This document shows, piece by piece, positions 42,026-51,355 of a stretch of DNA of 64,000 nucleotides (position 1 is the stretch's first letter; each line of letters opens with the position of its first letter). The position numbers and the translations under genes were made by a program. This DNA is from Halovenus marina (GTDB taxonomy: Archaea > Halobacteriota > Halobacteria > Halobacteriales > Haloarculaceae), in NCBI RefSeq assembly GCF_051414115.1, contig NZ_JBLKNZ010000001.1:1984001-2048000 (forward strand), read 5' to 3'. The notes beneath the pieces are model-generated. The model worked only from the letters and a program-made list of their open reading frames with translations, had not been told where the DNA came from and searched no databases.

Positions 42026-42430
42026 CTATGATTCTGGCTCGAAATCCAGCGACGCCGAGTTGATACAGTAACGCTTCCCGGTCGGTTCGGGGCCGTCGTC
42101 GAAGATGTGACCCAGGTGGCCGCCACAGCGAGCACAGACTGCCTCCGTCCGGCGCATGCCGTGACTCGTGTCGACTCGCGTCTCGATGTTGCCGCTGTCG
42201 TAGGCGTCCCAGAAGCTCGGCCACCCCGACCCGGAATCGTACTTCTCGTCGGACGTGAACAGTTCGAGCCCACAGCCAGCGCAGGTGAACACGCCCTCGT
42301 CCTTGATGTCGAGCAGGTCGCCGCTGAACCGGGGTTCGGTGCCCGCCTCTCTGAGTATCTCGTATTCCTCGTCGGTCAGGACCTCTCGCCAGCGCTCCTC
42401 TGAGTCGGGCATCTCCTCGGATTCGCTCAT
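42026..42430 (-). CDS. msrB: Peptide-methionine (R)-S-oxide reductase MsrB
   Basis: A 134-residue reductase that repairs methionine-R-sulfoxide in proteins. The zinc-binding CxxC pairs (C50, C53; C99, C102), GSGWPSFW and the catalytic Cys in RYCINSASL (C122) are all present. The ATG at 42428-42430 is chosen, since the upstream in-frame codons do not resemble the family. It is a single gene between a lipoprotein and a TIM-barrel isomerase. The assignment is secure. Confidence 0.96.
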   Translation of the reverse strand: MSESEEMPDSEERWREVLTDEEYEILREAGTEPRFSGDLLDIKDEGVFTCAGCGLELFTSDEKYDSGSGWPSFWDAYDSGNIETRVDTSHGMRRTEAVCARCGGHLGHIFDDGPEPTGKRYCINSASLDFEPES

Positions 42431-42522
42431 ACTCCCTATTGGAACTCGATACGCATAACTGTGGCTGAGTGCGGTAGTGCCAACCACACGTCGGAAGAGA
42501 CAGTTCGGTGTCTCCGTGTGGG

Positions 42523-43287
42523 TCAGAACGTCGATTCCACGAAGCGCCTGCTCTCGACCAGCGCAGTTTCCGGATCATCTCCGCCGAGGAACTCGAACCC
42601 GTACCAGACCTCCTGGTCGAGTTCGTTCAACATCGTCGCGATTTCGGTCATCGGCATTTCCCCCGTACCCACAACGTCATCCGGTGCTGAGGGGTCTCTG
42701 AAGTGGACGTACCTGATGTCGTCGGCGAGTGTCTCGATTGCCTCCTGAACAGCAATCTCGTTTGCATAGAAGTTGCCGACGTCGACGTTCACCCGGAGGG
42801 TCGGATCGTCGAGTGTAGAAAGCACGTCGGTCAGTTCGGAAACAGTCGTGCCAGGTTCGAGTCCGTGGTTTTCCAGGAGCAGGTTTACGTCACGCTGGCT
42901 TGCATATTCGACTGCTTCCGCGGCTTTGTCCCAACTCTGATGGGACTCGTCCGGAACGTCCCCGGTGAACACCCGGAGATAGGGAGCGCCGATGTCTGCC
43001 GCCGTGTCGATATCGGCCCACAACTGCTCCTGCCCGTCTCCACGGTTCGGAATCAGGAGTTCCGTCCCGGTGGCGTAGACGAGATGAACGTCATTCGAGT
43101 CCACGTACGCGCGCACATCGTCTCGTGTCTCCTCGGATTCGGTCCACGTCGCGTCTCGAAGTTCGATTCCATCGAATCCTAGATCGGCAGATCTGTCGAG
43201 CAACTCGATCGGATTTCGTAACGGTCCATCATCGTCTTCGAGATGGAACTGAACCTGATTCGCCAGGAAGGGTCGTGTCTCGGACAT
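42523..43287 (-). CDS. Sugar phosphate isomerase/epimerase family TIM barrel
   Basis: A 254-residue xylose-isomerase-like TIM-barrel protein. Motifs include LGFDGIELRDATW, a central ENHGL (metal ligand Glu), RVNVDVGNFYAN and the late RYVHFRDPS with Glu in WYGFEF. These fit metal-binding isomerases or epimerases; the substrate cannot be told. It is followed by msrB after 92 bp and preceded by the tRNA-Thr gene 64 bp upstream on the same strand. Confidence 0.85.
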   Translation of the reverse strand: MSETRPFLANQVQFHLEDDDGPLRNPIELLDRSADLGFDGIELRDATWTESEETRDDVRAYVDSNDVHLVYATGTELLIPNRGDGQEQLWADIDTAADIGAPYLRVFTGDVPDESHQSWDKAAEAVEYASQRDVNLLLENHGLEPGTTVSELTDVLSTLDDPTLRVNVDVGNFYANEIAVQEAIETLADDIRYVHFRDPSAPDDVVGTGEMPMTEIATMLNELDQEVWYGFEFLGGDDPETALVESRRFVESTF

Positions 43288-43351
43288 CGATCCTACATCG
43301 GCCGCTACAGTATAAACGTATGGTATTCTGCAGGAAATTCAGAAGAGTCGA

Positions 43352-43425
43352 AGCCAGGGGAGGGATTTGAACCCTCGAACTCCCGATTACAAGTCGGGTG
43401 CTTGAACCGCCCAAGCTCCCCTGGC
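43352..43425 (-). tRNA. tRNA-Thr(TGU)
   Basis: A 74-nt tRNA on the minus strand. Acceptor stem GCCAGGG/CCCTGGC with discriminator T, D-arm GCTTGGGCGGTTCAAGC, anticodon stem CCCGA/TCGGG with loop CTTGTAA (anticodon TGT) and T-loop GGTTCAAATC are visible. CCA is not encoded and no intron is present. It ends 11 bp before the GNAT gene on the same strand. Confidence 0.96.
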
Positions 43426-43436
43426 GCGTTCGGGAG

Positions 43437-43940
43437 TTACGCGTCATCCCTTGAGTGTGTATCGCTTTCGACTGGGGCAGCGTCGTCCCCGTCGAGTGCT
43501 TTCTCACACTCGATTCGGTGCGGGGAGTAGCCGTGGTCGCGATAGAACGAGCGCGCGCGGTCGTTGGCCGCCAGCACATCGAGCGTGACCACAGAGACAC
43601 CGGCATCTGCGAGGTCCTGCTCTGCGGCTTCGAGCAGTTCGGAACCGACGCCCTGTGACCGAACCGACGGCTCCACGTAGAGGTTCTCGATGACACCCCG
43701 AGACGTGTCCTGCTCGTAGCTGCTGCTTTCGAGCGTGTACATCACGAACCCGTAGATTTCGTCGGCACGCGCAACGAGGAGTTGGTCACGGATGATGTAT
43801 CTGGCGACAGTCTCCCGGATCCGCTTTCGGTTCTGCTCGGGCAGGAGATGCGAGCCGTGGTCGCGCTGGCGGGCTGCAAACGTGACCCACTGGTCGGCAA
43901 TTCTATCGGCCGCAGCCATCGAGGGGCGAACGACCTCCAT
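43437..43940 (-). CDS. GNAT family N-acetyltransferase
   Basis: A 167-residue acetyltransferase. The acetyl-CoA-binding motif A is YVEPSVRSQGVGSELLEAAE (Q/R-x-x-G-x-G), preceded by a strand GVIENL and followed by VVTLDVLAANDRARSFYRDH with the usual motif B FYRDHGY. The substrate is unknown. The ATG at 43938-43940 is chosen because the upstream in-frame region belongs to the neighbouring CBS gene. It is separated from the CBS gene by one base, so the two are likely co-transcribed. Confidence 0.88.
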   Translation of the reverse strand: MEVVRPSMAAADRIADQWVTFAARQRDHGSHLLPEQNRKRIRETVARYIIRDQLLVARADEIYGFVMYTLESSSYEQDTSRGVIENLYVEPSVRSQGVGSELLEAAEQDLADAGVSVVTLDVLAANDRARSFYRDHGYSPHRIECEKALDGDDAAPVESDTHSRDDA

Positions 43941-43941
43941 C

Positions 43942-44508
43942 CTACATGTCCCGACAGTCGGCACAGAGCAACTGCCCGTTGAACGAGACCAGGTCGTGAG
44001 CGAGTGACCCACACCCCTCGCAGATGCTCTGGTCTTCGAAGTCAGTGTCTGCACCCTCGCTTGCCATCGCCGTCGTCGCGGTGGCTGGCGTCTCGGTGAT
44101 CTCCGCCTGCATGTCCGTTGTGGTGTCCCGCGGTGCCCGCGCGGACACGATGTCGTGTTCGGTCACGATCCCGATCAGTTCGTCACCCTCGGTCACGCGG
44201 AGCCGACGAACCGAATGTGTCGCCATGGTGTCGGCCGCAACGTCGAGTGTCGTCTCCGGCGACACAGCGGGTACTTCGGTCGTCGTCGCATCGCTGACCG
44301 TCGCAGACGCCGGGTCGGGCCCCTCGACGAGCAGCGCAAACACGTCCCGCTCTGTCAACAATCCGACGGGGTCGCTCCCGCGGAGTACGACTGCCGTCTC
44401 TGACCCCTCGCGGAGCAGCAACTCGACGGCACCGACGAGTTCGTCGGACTCGTTGACACCGACGTACTCTCTGTTCATCACCTCTCGAATCGTCACGTCC
44501 GCATTCAT
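43942..44508 (-). CDS. CBS-domain protein with C-terminal zinc ribbon
   Basis: A 188-residue protein with a tandem CBS pair (about 1-125): VTIREVMNREYVGVNES, LLTERDVFALLVEG, then EVPAVSPETTLDVAADTMAT and GIVTEHDIVSARA. Such pairs bind adenine nucleotides and report energy state. The last 30 residues carry two Cys pairs (CEGCGS and CADCRD), a small zinc ribbon. The start is the ATG at 44506-44508. It lies one base upstream of the GNAT gene. A regulatory role is likely, the target unknown. Confidence 0.85.
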   Translation of the reverse strand: MNADVTIREVMNREYVGVNESDELVGAVELLLREGSETAVVLRGSDPVGLLTERDVFALLVEGPDPASATVSDATTTEVPAVSPETTLDVAADTMATHSVRRLRVTEGDELIGIVTEHDIVSARAPRDTTTDMQAEITETPATATTAMASEGADTDFEDQSICEGCGSLAHDLVSFNGQLLCADCRDM

Positions 44509-44629
44509 GTGGTACTTATTGGCACACGGCAGTGAAAAAGGTGACTGCAGTAGCTTTATTGTGGGTTCGTGCGTAGCTACGAGGTTAAAACTGAACGCGA
44601 GACCAACGGCAAACGTACAGCCAGCAGTA

Positions 44630-44932
44630 TCAGGCGTGTTCGAGACGATACGGCCAGTAGTCGGCATCGCGCATCGCCCGTCCGACCACCTGATGAAACT
44701 CGGGGAAGTCCTCGAAAGAGGTGTCGGGGTCGATTTGCTCGAAGATTTGCTCGACGCTGACGACGGTATCGTAATCGATACGAACGGGGTGGTCACCGTA
44801 CTGGTCGACGAAGTCCGCCGCAGTAAACGGGAAGTCCTCGTCTTCGTCGATTTTCTTTGCGAGCACCGCCTGTCCGTACTTCCGGCCGCCCTCGCTCCCC
44901 TCGTCACCATCGGGGTCGTGTGGCCAGTCCAT
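44630..44932 (-). CDS. DUF5785-like haloarchaeal protein
   Basis: A 100-residue acidic protein beginning MDWPHDPDGDEGSEGGRKYG, with DYDTVVSVEQIFEQID and a C-terminal VVGRAMRDADYWPY. The pattern matches the haloarchaea-specific family I know as DUF5785, which is short, conserved and of unknown function. It is a single gene between the CBS gene and a divergent lipoprotein gene, with 112 bp to the latter. Confidence 0.75.
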   Translation of the reverse strand: MDWPHDPDGDEGSEGGRKYGQAVLAKKIDEDEDFPFTAADFVDQYGDHPVRIDYDTVVSVEQIFEQIDPDTSFEDFPEFHQVVGRAMRDADYWPYRLEHA

Positions 44933-45044
44933 AGTAATACCTACGGCGAACCAGTCAAAAGCATTTCTGTCCCGGATGCGTGTGGTCTGAAGTATCAGTC
45001 GGATACCAAACTATTATACTATCTGTTCACAAGGTAGAACACAC

Positions 45045-46157
45045 ATGAGTCAAAACCACCAGAATGAACCGACATCGGGGAGAGACCGGATGTCGGGGAT
45101 CCGTGGGATGATCTCCGGACGCGTGGCACTGACCGTGCTGACGGTACTTGTTGTTCTGCTTGCAGGCTGTAGCGGCCTCACCGGGGGCAGCGGTGATACG
45201 GGTTCGGGCACTGCATCAGTCGATTCGGTTCCAGAAGGCGTCGATGGAGTGATGTACTTCGACAGCGGCGTCGCGACTGACCAGACGACAGAGAGTCTGG
45301 CGAACGGCCTCATCGAGATGGCGATGGAATACAACCCGGACTACGATGGGCCGACGTCGTACGACGAGATGCTCGACCGAGCCGAACAGGAGAGCAACCT
45401 CTCGACCGATGGGTTCCAGAGCATGACCGTGTTCTTCAAATACGGGAGCGGAGGCTCACCGGAGGAGTACACTGGTGCGATCATGCAGACTGACTGGACC
45501 ATCGAGCAACTGGCCGAAGCCTCGGACGAGAGCCTCGACGACCTCGAAACGACGGAGTATCAGGGCGTGACGGTCTACATCGAGGAGGACGAGTTCACGG
45601 ACCAGACGACGTGGCTCGCTGACCTCGGTGACGGGACGTTCGTCGCCGGGACGGACGCAGTCGTCAAGGACGTTCTCGATACGCGAAACGGCGAGATGAA
45701 CGCCTGGAGCGGCGAACTTCGGGACACGTACGAGAGCGCAGCGGATGGATACACGAAAGTCGCGATGGAGATGCCCCCACAGGAGGTTAGTGAGGGGGTT
45801 CAGCCGGGCGGTGGGATGTTGCCGGACGCGAGCAACATCGAGCGGATGAGCATGGTGTATCACACGTCTGGGAACGAGATGATCATGGACACACACGTGT
45901 ACATGGACTCGACCCAGAACGCAGAGCAGCTCAAGTCGACGGTCGATCTCGCCATCCAGATGGGCGAAGGGCAGATGGCAGAGCAGAATCCCGAACTGGC
46001 GTCACTGCTCGACGGACTGAGCGCCGAGCAGGACGGGACGGAAGTGACTATCTCGTTCACGACCACGCCCGACGAGATTATCGCAGCACTCGAACTGTAC
46101 GCCAGCCAGTCGATGGGAGCGTCGATGTCCATCACGCCGAGCGCAGTAGCGGGATAA
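45045..46157 (+). CDS. Predicted lipoprotein of the ABC-2 exporter operon
   Basis: A 370-residue exported protein with a hydrophobic signal (VALTVLTVLVVLLAGC) and lipobox Cys C42. No twin-arginine is obvious, so Sec export is possible. The mature part has repeated motifs (GVDGVMYFDSGVATDQTTES; LETTEYQGVTVYIEEDEF) seen in haloarchaeal lipoproteins of unknown role. TATTATAC lies about 27-35 nt before the ATG, so the transcript is leaderless. The permease starts 33 bp downstream, suggesting that this protein is its extracellular accessory. Confidence 0.82.
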   Translation: MSQNHQNEPTSGRDRMSGIRGMISGRVALTVLTVLVVLLAGCSGLTGGSGDTGSGTASVDSVPEGVDGVMYFDSGVATDQTTESLANGLIEMAMEYNPDYDGPTSYDEMLDRAEQESNLSTDGFQSMTVFFKYGSGGSPEEYTGAIMQTDWTIEQLAEASDESLDDLETTEYQGVTVYIEEDEFTDQTTWLADLGDGTFVAGTDAVVKDVLDTRNGEMNAWSGELRDTYESAADGYTKVAMEMPPQEVSEGVQPGGGMLPDASNIERMSMVYHTSGNEMIMDTHVYMDSTQNAEQLKSTVDLAIQMGEGQMAEQNPELASLLDGLSAEQDGTEVTISFTTTPDEIIAALELYASQSMGASMSITPSAVAG

Positions 46158-46190
46158 CTGAGAGTGTTCGCATCGGGGATGCCCTGACGG

Positions 46191-47261
46191 ATGTCGATTC
46201 GCTCACTGCTGAAAAAGGAAGGCTACTGGAGCGCCCGTCACATCTGGGCGATCATCTTTCTGCTGGTGATTCTGCCCAGTTTCTTCGCCGGAATCAGTCT
46301 CTTCTGGCAGGAGACGCTCCCGAGAGACGTTCCGGTCGCGGTGACGGCGGGTGACGAGACAGTCCCCGACAGCGACATGGAACTGATCGAGAGTGGCCTC
46401 AACATCTTCACCGAACCCACGACAGTCGACTCAGAATCCGAGGCCCGGCGCATGCTCGAACGCGAGGAGGTGTACGCAATCGTCGTCGTGCCACCGGGGA
46501 TAACCGACCCGGACGCCGAAGCAACGTTTCGCGTTATCGTCGACGGCAGTATCGTCCCCTTTCAGGACCCATCTGAGGTCATCACGGGCCTGATGGACGA
46601 CGAACTGGACGGCCTGTTCGCCGCCGACATCTCGGCCGAGCGGGAAGTCGTCGGTGACCAGAAGGAACTCCCCGAGTATCTCTATCCGGTCTTTCTGATG
46701 GTGCTGTTGCTGTTTATCGCGTTCACGTACGTCCCCTTTGCCCTCGTGCGAGAGCAGACGGTGCTCGACCGACTCCGGGTCGAGACCACACTCGAAGCGG
46801 TGGTTGCCGCGAAGCTTATCTATCTCACTACGCTGATGCTGTTTCCCATCGCCGTCTTTCATCTCGCCGCGACGCAGTTTGGGTACGCGGTGAACTCGCT
46901 CGCGCCGCAGGCCGTCCTCGTTCTCTTGCTGACCGTCCTGTTTCTCTCGACTGTCAGCATGACAATCGTCATTCTGACGCGGTTCAGCGCAGTCGGACAG
47001 TTCATCAACGTCGTCCTGTTGCTCGGTCTCACCGGGCTCTCGGCGCTTGCGTTTCCGCTCGGCTTTTTCTCGTCGCTTCGAACGACAGTTGCACAGCTAC
47101 TCCCGACGTACTACGCGATGGTACAGGTCAGAAGCGTGATGTTGAAGGGGTCTGATCTCTCGGTGTTTGCCGACTGGTTTCTCGGCCTAGTCGCCGTCAC
47201 CGGGCTTGCGCTGCTCGCTCTGAAACTCGCAATCGTACAGTACAGGAGGGTAGCACCATGA
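46191..47261 (+). CDS. ABC-2 type transporter permease
   Basis: A 356-residue ABC-2 permease: one N-terminal membrane segment, a large extracytoplasmic domain (about 45-165) and five or six C-terminal segments beginning near FLMVLLLFIAFTYVPFALV. The invariant acidic REQTVLDRLRVE that follows the second segment is typical of the family. Its partner ATPase overlaps it by four bases (ATGA). The exported substrate is not known. Confidence 0.88.
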   Translation: MSIRSLLKKEGYWSARHIWAIIFLLVILPSFFAGISLFWQETLPRDVPVAVTAGDETVPDSDMELIESGLNIFTEPTTVDSESEARRMLEREEVYAIVVVPPGITDPDAEATFRVIVDGSIVPFQDPSEVITGLMDDELDGLFAADISAEREVVGDQKELPEYLYPVFLMVLLLFIAFTYVPFALVREQTVLDRLRVETTLEAVVAAKLIYLTTLMLFPIAVFHLAATQFGYAVNSLAPQAVLVLLLTVLFLSTVSMTIVILTRFSAVGQFINVVLLLGLTGLSALAFPLGFFSSLRTTVAQLLPTYYAMVQVRSVMLKGSDLSVFADWFLGLVAVTGLALLALKLAIVQYRRVAP

Positions 47262-48016
47262 GAGAGGACGGCGCGCCGGATGATGGCGTCTACTCCCCGA
47301 TTCGTCTCGAAGACACGCAGTTGCAGCTCGACAGCGTCACAAAGACCTACGGGTCAGTCGTTGCAGTCGACGACCTGACGCTCTCGATTGGCGGCGGACA
47401 GTATCACTGTCTGCTCGGTCCGAACGGGTCGGGGAAGTCGACCGTCCTCCGCCTGTTGCTCGGGTTGACACAGCCGACAGCAGGCACGCGGCGGGTGTCC
47501 GATGCCGTGGTCGGGTGTGGGTTCCAGCAGCCGAACTTCTACCCCGGACTGACCGTCCGGGAGAACATCGAGACGTTTTCGAGCCTCGTCGGCGGGACAG
47601 AGGAGTCGTGGAACCAGACGGTGATCGAGAATCTCCGCCTCGAACGAGCGCTTGACCGCGAGGCGTCGGAACTGTCGGGCGGGTTCGCACGCAAACTCGA
47701 CCTCGCACTCGCGCTGCTAAAACAACCCGAGGTGCTCGTCCTCGACGAACCACTGAGCGCCCTCGACGACGTCTCGAAGGCCCACTTTCTCCGATTCATG
47801 GCCGAGTACGCTGGCGGCGCTCGAACAGTGCTTGTCTGTACGCACCGAGTGACCGAGTTCGAGGAGCACCTCGACCGGGTAACTGTCATGCACCGTGGGT
47901 CGGCCATCTTCGACAGGCGAACCGACGCGTTCGAACTCGGCCCCGAAGAATCACTGCAGAAGTACTACGTGAACACGATACTGGAGCGCGAGGGTGTCTC
48001 CCAGTCGTCAGACTGA
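47258..48016 (+). CDS. ABC transporter ATP-binding protein
   Basis: A 252-residue ABC ATPase of the exporter. Walker A GPNGSGKST, signature ELSGGFARKL (non-standard after LSGG), Walker B VLVLDEPLS and switch His in CTHRV are visible. It starts in the stop codon of the permease (ATGA). Together with the lipoprotein and permease it forms a three-gene operon. The substrate is unknown; drug or lipid export are both common for this class. Confidence 0.92.
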   Translation: MREDGAPDDGVYSPIRLEDTQLQLDSVTKTYGSVVAVDDLTLSIGGGQYHCLLGPNGSGKSTVLRLLLGLTQPTAGTRRVSDAVVGCGFQQPNFYPGLTVRENIETFSSLVGGTEESWNQTVIENLRLERALDREASELSGGFARKLDLALALLKQPEVLVLDEPLSALDDVSKAHFLRFMAEYAGGARTVLVCTHRVTEFEEHLDRVTVMHRGSAIFDRRTDAFELGPEESLQKYYVNTILEREGVSQSSD

Positions 48017-48060
48017 CCGGAGTCATCAATTTGATAGTTCTGCCGGTCGTATCCGCGGGT

Positions 48061-48552
48061 ATGCAGGTGGGAATCGTCTCCGATACGCACGACAATCTCG
48101 ACGTGGCACAGTCGGCAGTGGAACTGTTTTCCGAGCACGCCGACGCGGTGATCCACTGTGGGGACTTCGTCGCACCGTTCTCGGCGTCGCTGTTCGACGC
48201 CGACTTCGACCTGTACGCCGTCCGGGGGAACAACGACGGCGAGTGGGCGCTCCAGAACGTCGTCCGCGAGTTCGGCGTCTACCTCGGTGAGATGGGGGAA
48301 CTCTCCTTCGATGGGCTGACGTTTGCCGTCTATCACGGCACGAGTCAACCGATCGTCGACGCGCTCGTAAACTGTGGCAAGTACGACTACGTCTGTCACG
48401 GACACAGCCACGAGCGCGCTCACGAGAACGTAGGCGACACCGTGCGCATCAATCCAGGTGGGATCGCGACCGACCCAGACGAGGGCCACGCCTCGGCGGC
48501 CGTGCTTCTCGACACCGACACCGGCGACGTCGAGTTCCACGACCTGCCGTAG
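48061..48552 (+). CDS. YfcE/MJ0936-type metallophosphoesterase
   Basis: A 163-residue calcineurin-like phosphoesterase. Metal ligands are visible in order: SDTHDN (D8, H10), HCGDF (D35), RGNND (N57, N58, D59) and CHGHSH (H115, H117). Small archaeal homologues cleave phosphodiesters such as bis-pNPP and cyclic nucleotides in vitro; the natural substrate is unknown. The ATG at 48061 is chosen as the family start MQVGIVSDTH; the ten preceding in-frame codons would add a non-conserved tail. It begins 44 bp after the ABC ATPase gene. Confidence 0.93.
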   Translation: MQVGIVSDTHDNLDVAQSAVELFSEHADAVIHCGDFVAPFSASLFDADFDLYAVRGNNDGEWALQNVVREFGVYLGEMGELSFDGLTFAVYHGTSQPIVDALVNCGKYDYVCHGHSHERAHENVGDTVRINPGGIATDPDEGHASAAVLLDTDTGDVEFHDLP

Positions 48553-48631
48553 CGCGGGCGAGTCGAAAGCGAGGCACTGCAGCAGTTTCGGAGCGGGAAA
48601 CACATATCCCTCCCCGGCAGACAACTGAAGT

Positions 48632-49591
48632 ATGAGCAATTCGTCGCTCCGTGTGCCAGCGGAAACTGCGGTCAAGCAGTGCATGAACCTCCAGCCAGCG
48701 GAGTCCTGTGCGATCATCACCGACGACGAGCGGATGGCTATTGGCGAGGCGCTGTACGCCGTCGCGAGCGAGATCACCGACGACGCCGTGCTGGTCCGCT
48801 ATCCGCCCGGCGAGCAACACGGGGCAGAGCCTCCCGAACCGGTCACCGGTGCGATGACAAGCGCCGACGTCGTACTCGCACCGACGACCAAGAGCCTGAG
48901 TCACACGAACGCCCGAACCGACGCGACGACCGCTGGCGCACGGATGGCGACGCTTCCCAGCATCACAGACGGCGTCTTTCTCATGGGGCTTGACGCGGAC
49001 TACGAGGCGATCCGCGACGCGTGCCGTCGGATGCTCGATATCGTCGAGGGTGCGACCGAACTCCGGGTCACGTCGCCACAGGGAACCGACATCACGGTGC
49101 GCCCGGGCGAGCGAGAGTGGCGCGAGGACACCGGCATCGTCCACGAACCGGGGGCGTTCTCGAATCTCCCCGCCGGAGAGGTGTTCGTCAGCCCCGAGAC
49201 GGCGGACGGCCGCGTCGTCGTCGATGGCACGATGATGCCGCACGGGCAGTTGACCGACGGGAACACAGTCGCGTTCACCGTCGAGGACGGACAGGTGACC
49301 GAAATCGAAGACGACGCTGTCCGCGCGGAGGTCGACGCGGCAGCCGAGACAGCGGGCGCGGCCGCATACAACTTCGCCGAACTGGGGATCGGAACCAACG
49401 TCGCGGTGAGAGATCTGGTCGGGTCGGTGTTGCTCGACGAGAAGGCCGCCGGAACCGTACACATGGCGATCGGTGACAACCACGGCATCGGTGGCGACGT
49501 GGAGGCACCGATCCACCTCGATGGCATCCTGACCGACCCGACCGTGTTCGTCGACGGCGACCAGATCGAACTGCCCGCTCCGGATACGTAG
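48632..49591 (+). CDS. M29-like aminopeptidase
   Basis: A 319-residue protein related to the M29 (aminopeptidase T) leucyl aminopeptidases, widely annotated simply as aminopeptidase in haloarchaea. Motifs include YPPGEQHGAEPPEP, SHTNARTDATTAGARMATLPS and the C-terminal IGTNV...GTVHMAIGDNHGIGG, which carries candidate metal ligands (H, D). It is likely a cytoplasmic exopeptidase, though some members may have lost activity. TATA-like sequence is not obvious. It is a single gene. Confidence 0.82.
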   Translation: MSNSSLRVPAETAVKQCMNLQPAESCAIITDDERMAIGEALYAVASEITDDAVLVRYPPGEQHGAEPPEPVTGAMTSADVVLAPTTKSLSHTNARTDATTAGARMATLPSITDGVFLMGLDADYEAIRDACRRMLDIVEGATELRVTSPQGTDITVRPGEREWREDTGIVHEPGAFSNLPAGEVFVSPETADGRVVVDGTMMPHGQLTDGNTVAFTVEDGQVTEIEDDAVRAEVDAAAETAGAAAYNFAELGIGTNVAVRDLVGSVLLDEKAAGTVHMAIGDNHGIGGDVEAPIHLDGILTDPTVFVDGDQIELPAPDT

Positions 49592-49672
49592 CGCATCGAC
49601 TGTTCCGATAACTCAAAGAACCATTTGTGTCTACGGCGGGTATATCTCTGTGTGCGTCGATAGTCTGCCTGT

Positions 49673-50401
49673 ATGGAACGAAACACACTGCTCGTGCTGG
49701 GTGCGATCACCGTTGCGGTGGTCGCGGCAGGCGCGTTCGCGACGTTCGGAACCGTCGGCGCACAGGAACAGGGGCCAGCGGGCAATCAGACAATCGCAGT
49801 CGATGGGTCGGGAACCGTCGACGCGACGCCGGACAGGGCGCTCGTCCGGACGTCAGTCGCCGTCGAGGGTGAGAGCCCAGCAGACGTGCGTGACAAACTC
49901 GCGTCGGGAGCGGCAGATTTAGAAGCGGCGCTCGACGAACTCGGCGTCGAGTACGAGACGACCAACTACAACGTCCGACAGACACACGATCACGAGGAAC
50001 GCGACGTCGCCCGATACCGGGGCGTTCACGCCTACGAGGTGACGGTGGACGACCTCGATATGACCGGGGAAGTCATCGACGCGGCGGCGAATACGAACGC
50101 CGAAATCGGTGGCATCTCGCTGACGCTGTCCGACGAAACGCGCAAGGAGATCCGCGAGCAGGCAATCGAGGCAGCGATGGACGACGCCCGGTCGCAGGCC
50201 GAAACGCTCGCCGAGAGCAGCGGGCTGGAAATCGCTGGCGCGACGTCGATCGACGCCTCGGCAGGTGACGTTCGACCAGTCCCAGTCAGGTACGAGGATG
50301 CTGACGGTGGCGACGGGGCAGCAGCACCGCCGACCACCATCCAGACTGGGGACGTGACTGTCCGCTACAGTGTCAGCGTGGTCTACGAGGCGACGCAATA
50401 G
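49673..50401 (+). CDS. SIMPL (DUF541) family exported protein
   Basis: A 242-residue exported protein. A single N-terminal hydrophobic segment (LLVLGAITVAVVAAGAFATF) acts as signal or anchor. The SIMPL/DUF541 domain covers the rest: ATPDRALVRTSVAVEGESPA, a central ETTNYNVRQ and the late segment ARSQAETLAESSGLEIAG. The family is periplasmic or outer-surface in bacteria with no settled function. It is a single gene with unrelated neighbours. Confidence 0.87.
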   Translation: MERNTLLVLGAITVAVVAAGAFATFGTVGAQEQGPAGNQTIAVDGSGTVDATPDRALVRTSVAVEGESPADVRDKLASGAADLEAALDELGVEYETTNYNVRQTHDHEERDVARYRGVHAYEVTVDDLDMTGEVIDAAANTNAEIGGISLTLSDETRKEIREQAIEAAMDDARSQAETLAESSGLEIAGATSIDASAGDVRPVPVRYEDADGGDGAAAPPTTIQTGDVTVRYSVSVVYEATQ

Positions 50402-50553
50402 CTGGCCGCGCACACGCCAAGATTCGAACCCGGTTGCGGTGAGAGCGGGAACGTCGAACTGATCTTCGAGGGACAGCCGATTGCTGCGGAGCTGGCCGTG
50501 CTGTGTTATCAACTGCCATAACGATTATTTTCAAATAGACTCTACTGGCGAGT

Positions 50554-51303
50554 ATGGTCGACTCGATTCCGGTGCTCCACGTGGATGACGAACCCGACTT
50601 TCTGGATCTGGTGACGACGGTTCTCGGCCGAGAAGACGACCGGTTCGAGATCGAAACAGCGACGCGTGGGAGTGCCGCGCTCAACCATCTCGCGGAGAAT
50701 GGCTTCGAGTGTGTCGTCTCTGACTACGATATGCCCGGTCAGAACGGTATCGAGTTCCTCCAGACAGTTCGGTCCAAGTACCCAAAGCTCCCCTTTATTC
50801 TGTTCACCGGAAAGGGAAGCGAAGCGGTCGCCAGTGACGCAATCACTGCTGGGGCAACGGATTACCTCCAGAAGCAGGCCGGAACAGAACAGTACCAACT
50901 GCTCGCAAATCGTATTCGGAACGCGGTCGAAAAGTATCGTAGCGAGACGGCAGTAGAGCGCACGGAAGAGCGGTACCACAATCTCGTCGATACCGCACCG
51001 ATCCCCATCCTCCTCTTTGATCGAGACGGTCAGTTAGTGTATGCGAACGAAGCGTCTGTCTCGTTTCTGGGTGCCGATTCGCATACAGAACTCGAAGACA
51101 AACCATTCACGGCGTTTCTTCATCCCGAGGACCAAGAAACCGCACAGGGCCGGTTTCAACAGCTCATGAACGAGGGGGAGTCAGCCCCCGAACGGGAGTA
51201 CCGAGTTCGAACCGTCAACGGGGAGATCAAACAGGCGACAGTCGCAACCGCATACGGGTACTATCAAGGACAGCGAGTCGCACAGGCGATGATACACTAC
51301 TAG
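50554..51303 (+). CDS. Response regulator with PAS domain, no output domain
   Basis: A 249-residue two-domain protein. The receiver domain (about 1-125) has D11/D12, the phospho-acceptor D57 in VVSDYDMPGQNG, T85 and K107. A PAS domain (about 140-248) follows, with YHNLVDTAPIPILLFDRDGQ. There is no histidine kinase or DNA-binding domain; most haloarchaeal REC-PAS proteins continue into one. TTTTCAAATAG lies about 17-27 nt before the ATG. It could be a signal relay or a truncated sensor. Confidence 0.87.
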   Translation: MVDSIPVLHVDDEPDFLDLVTTVLGREDDRFEIETATRGSAALNHLAENGFECVVSDYDMPGQNGIEFLQTVRSKYPKLPFILFTGKGSEAVASDAITAGATDYLQKQAGTEQYQLLANRIRNAVEKYRSETAVERTEERYHNLVDTAPIPILLFDRDGQLVYANEASVSFLGADSHTELEDKPFTAFLHPEDQETAQGRFQQLMNEGESAPEREYRVRTVNGEIKQATVATAYGYYQGQRVAQAMIHY

Positions 51304-51355
51304 TTCGACACCACAGTCGAGTCACGCTGTCGGCGGTTCACGCGGGAGAACCGCC

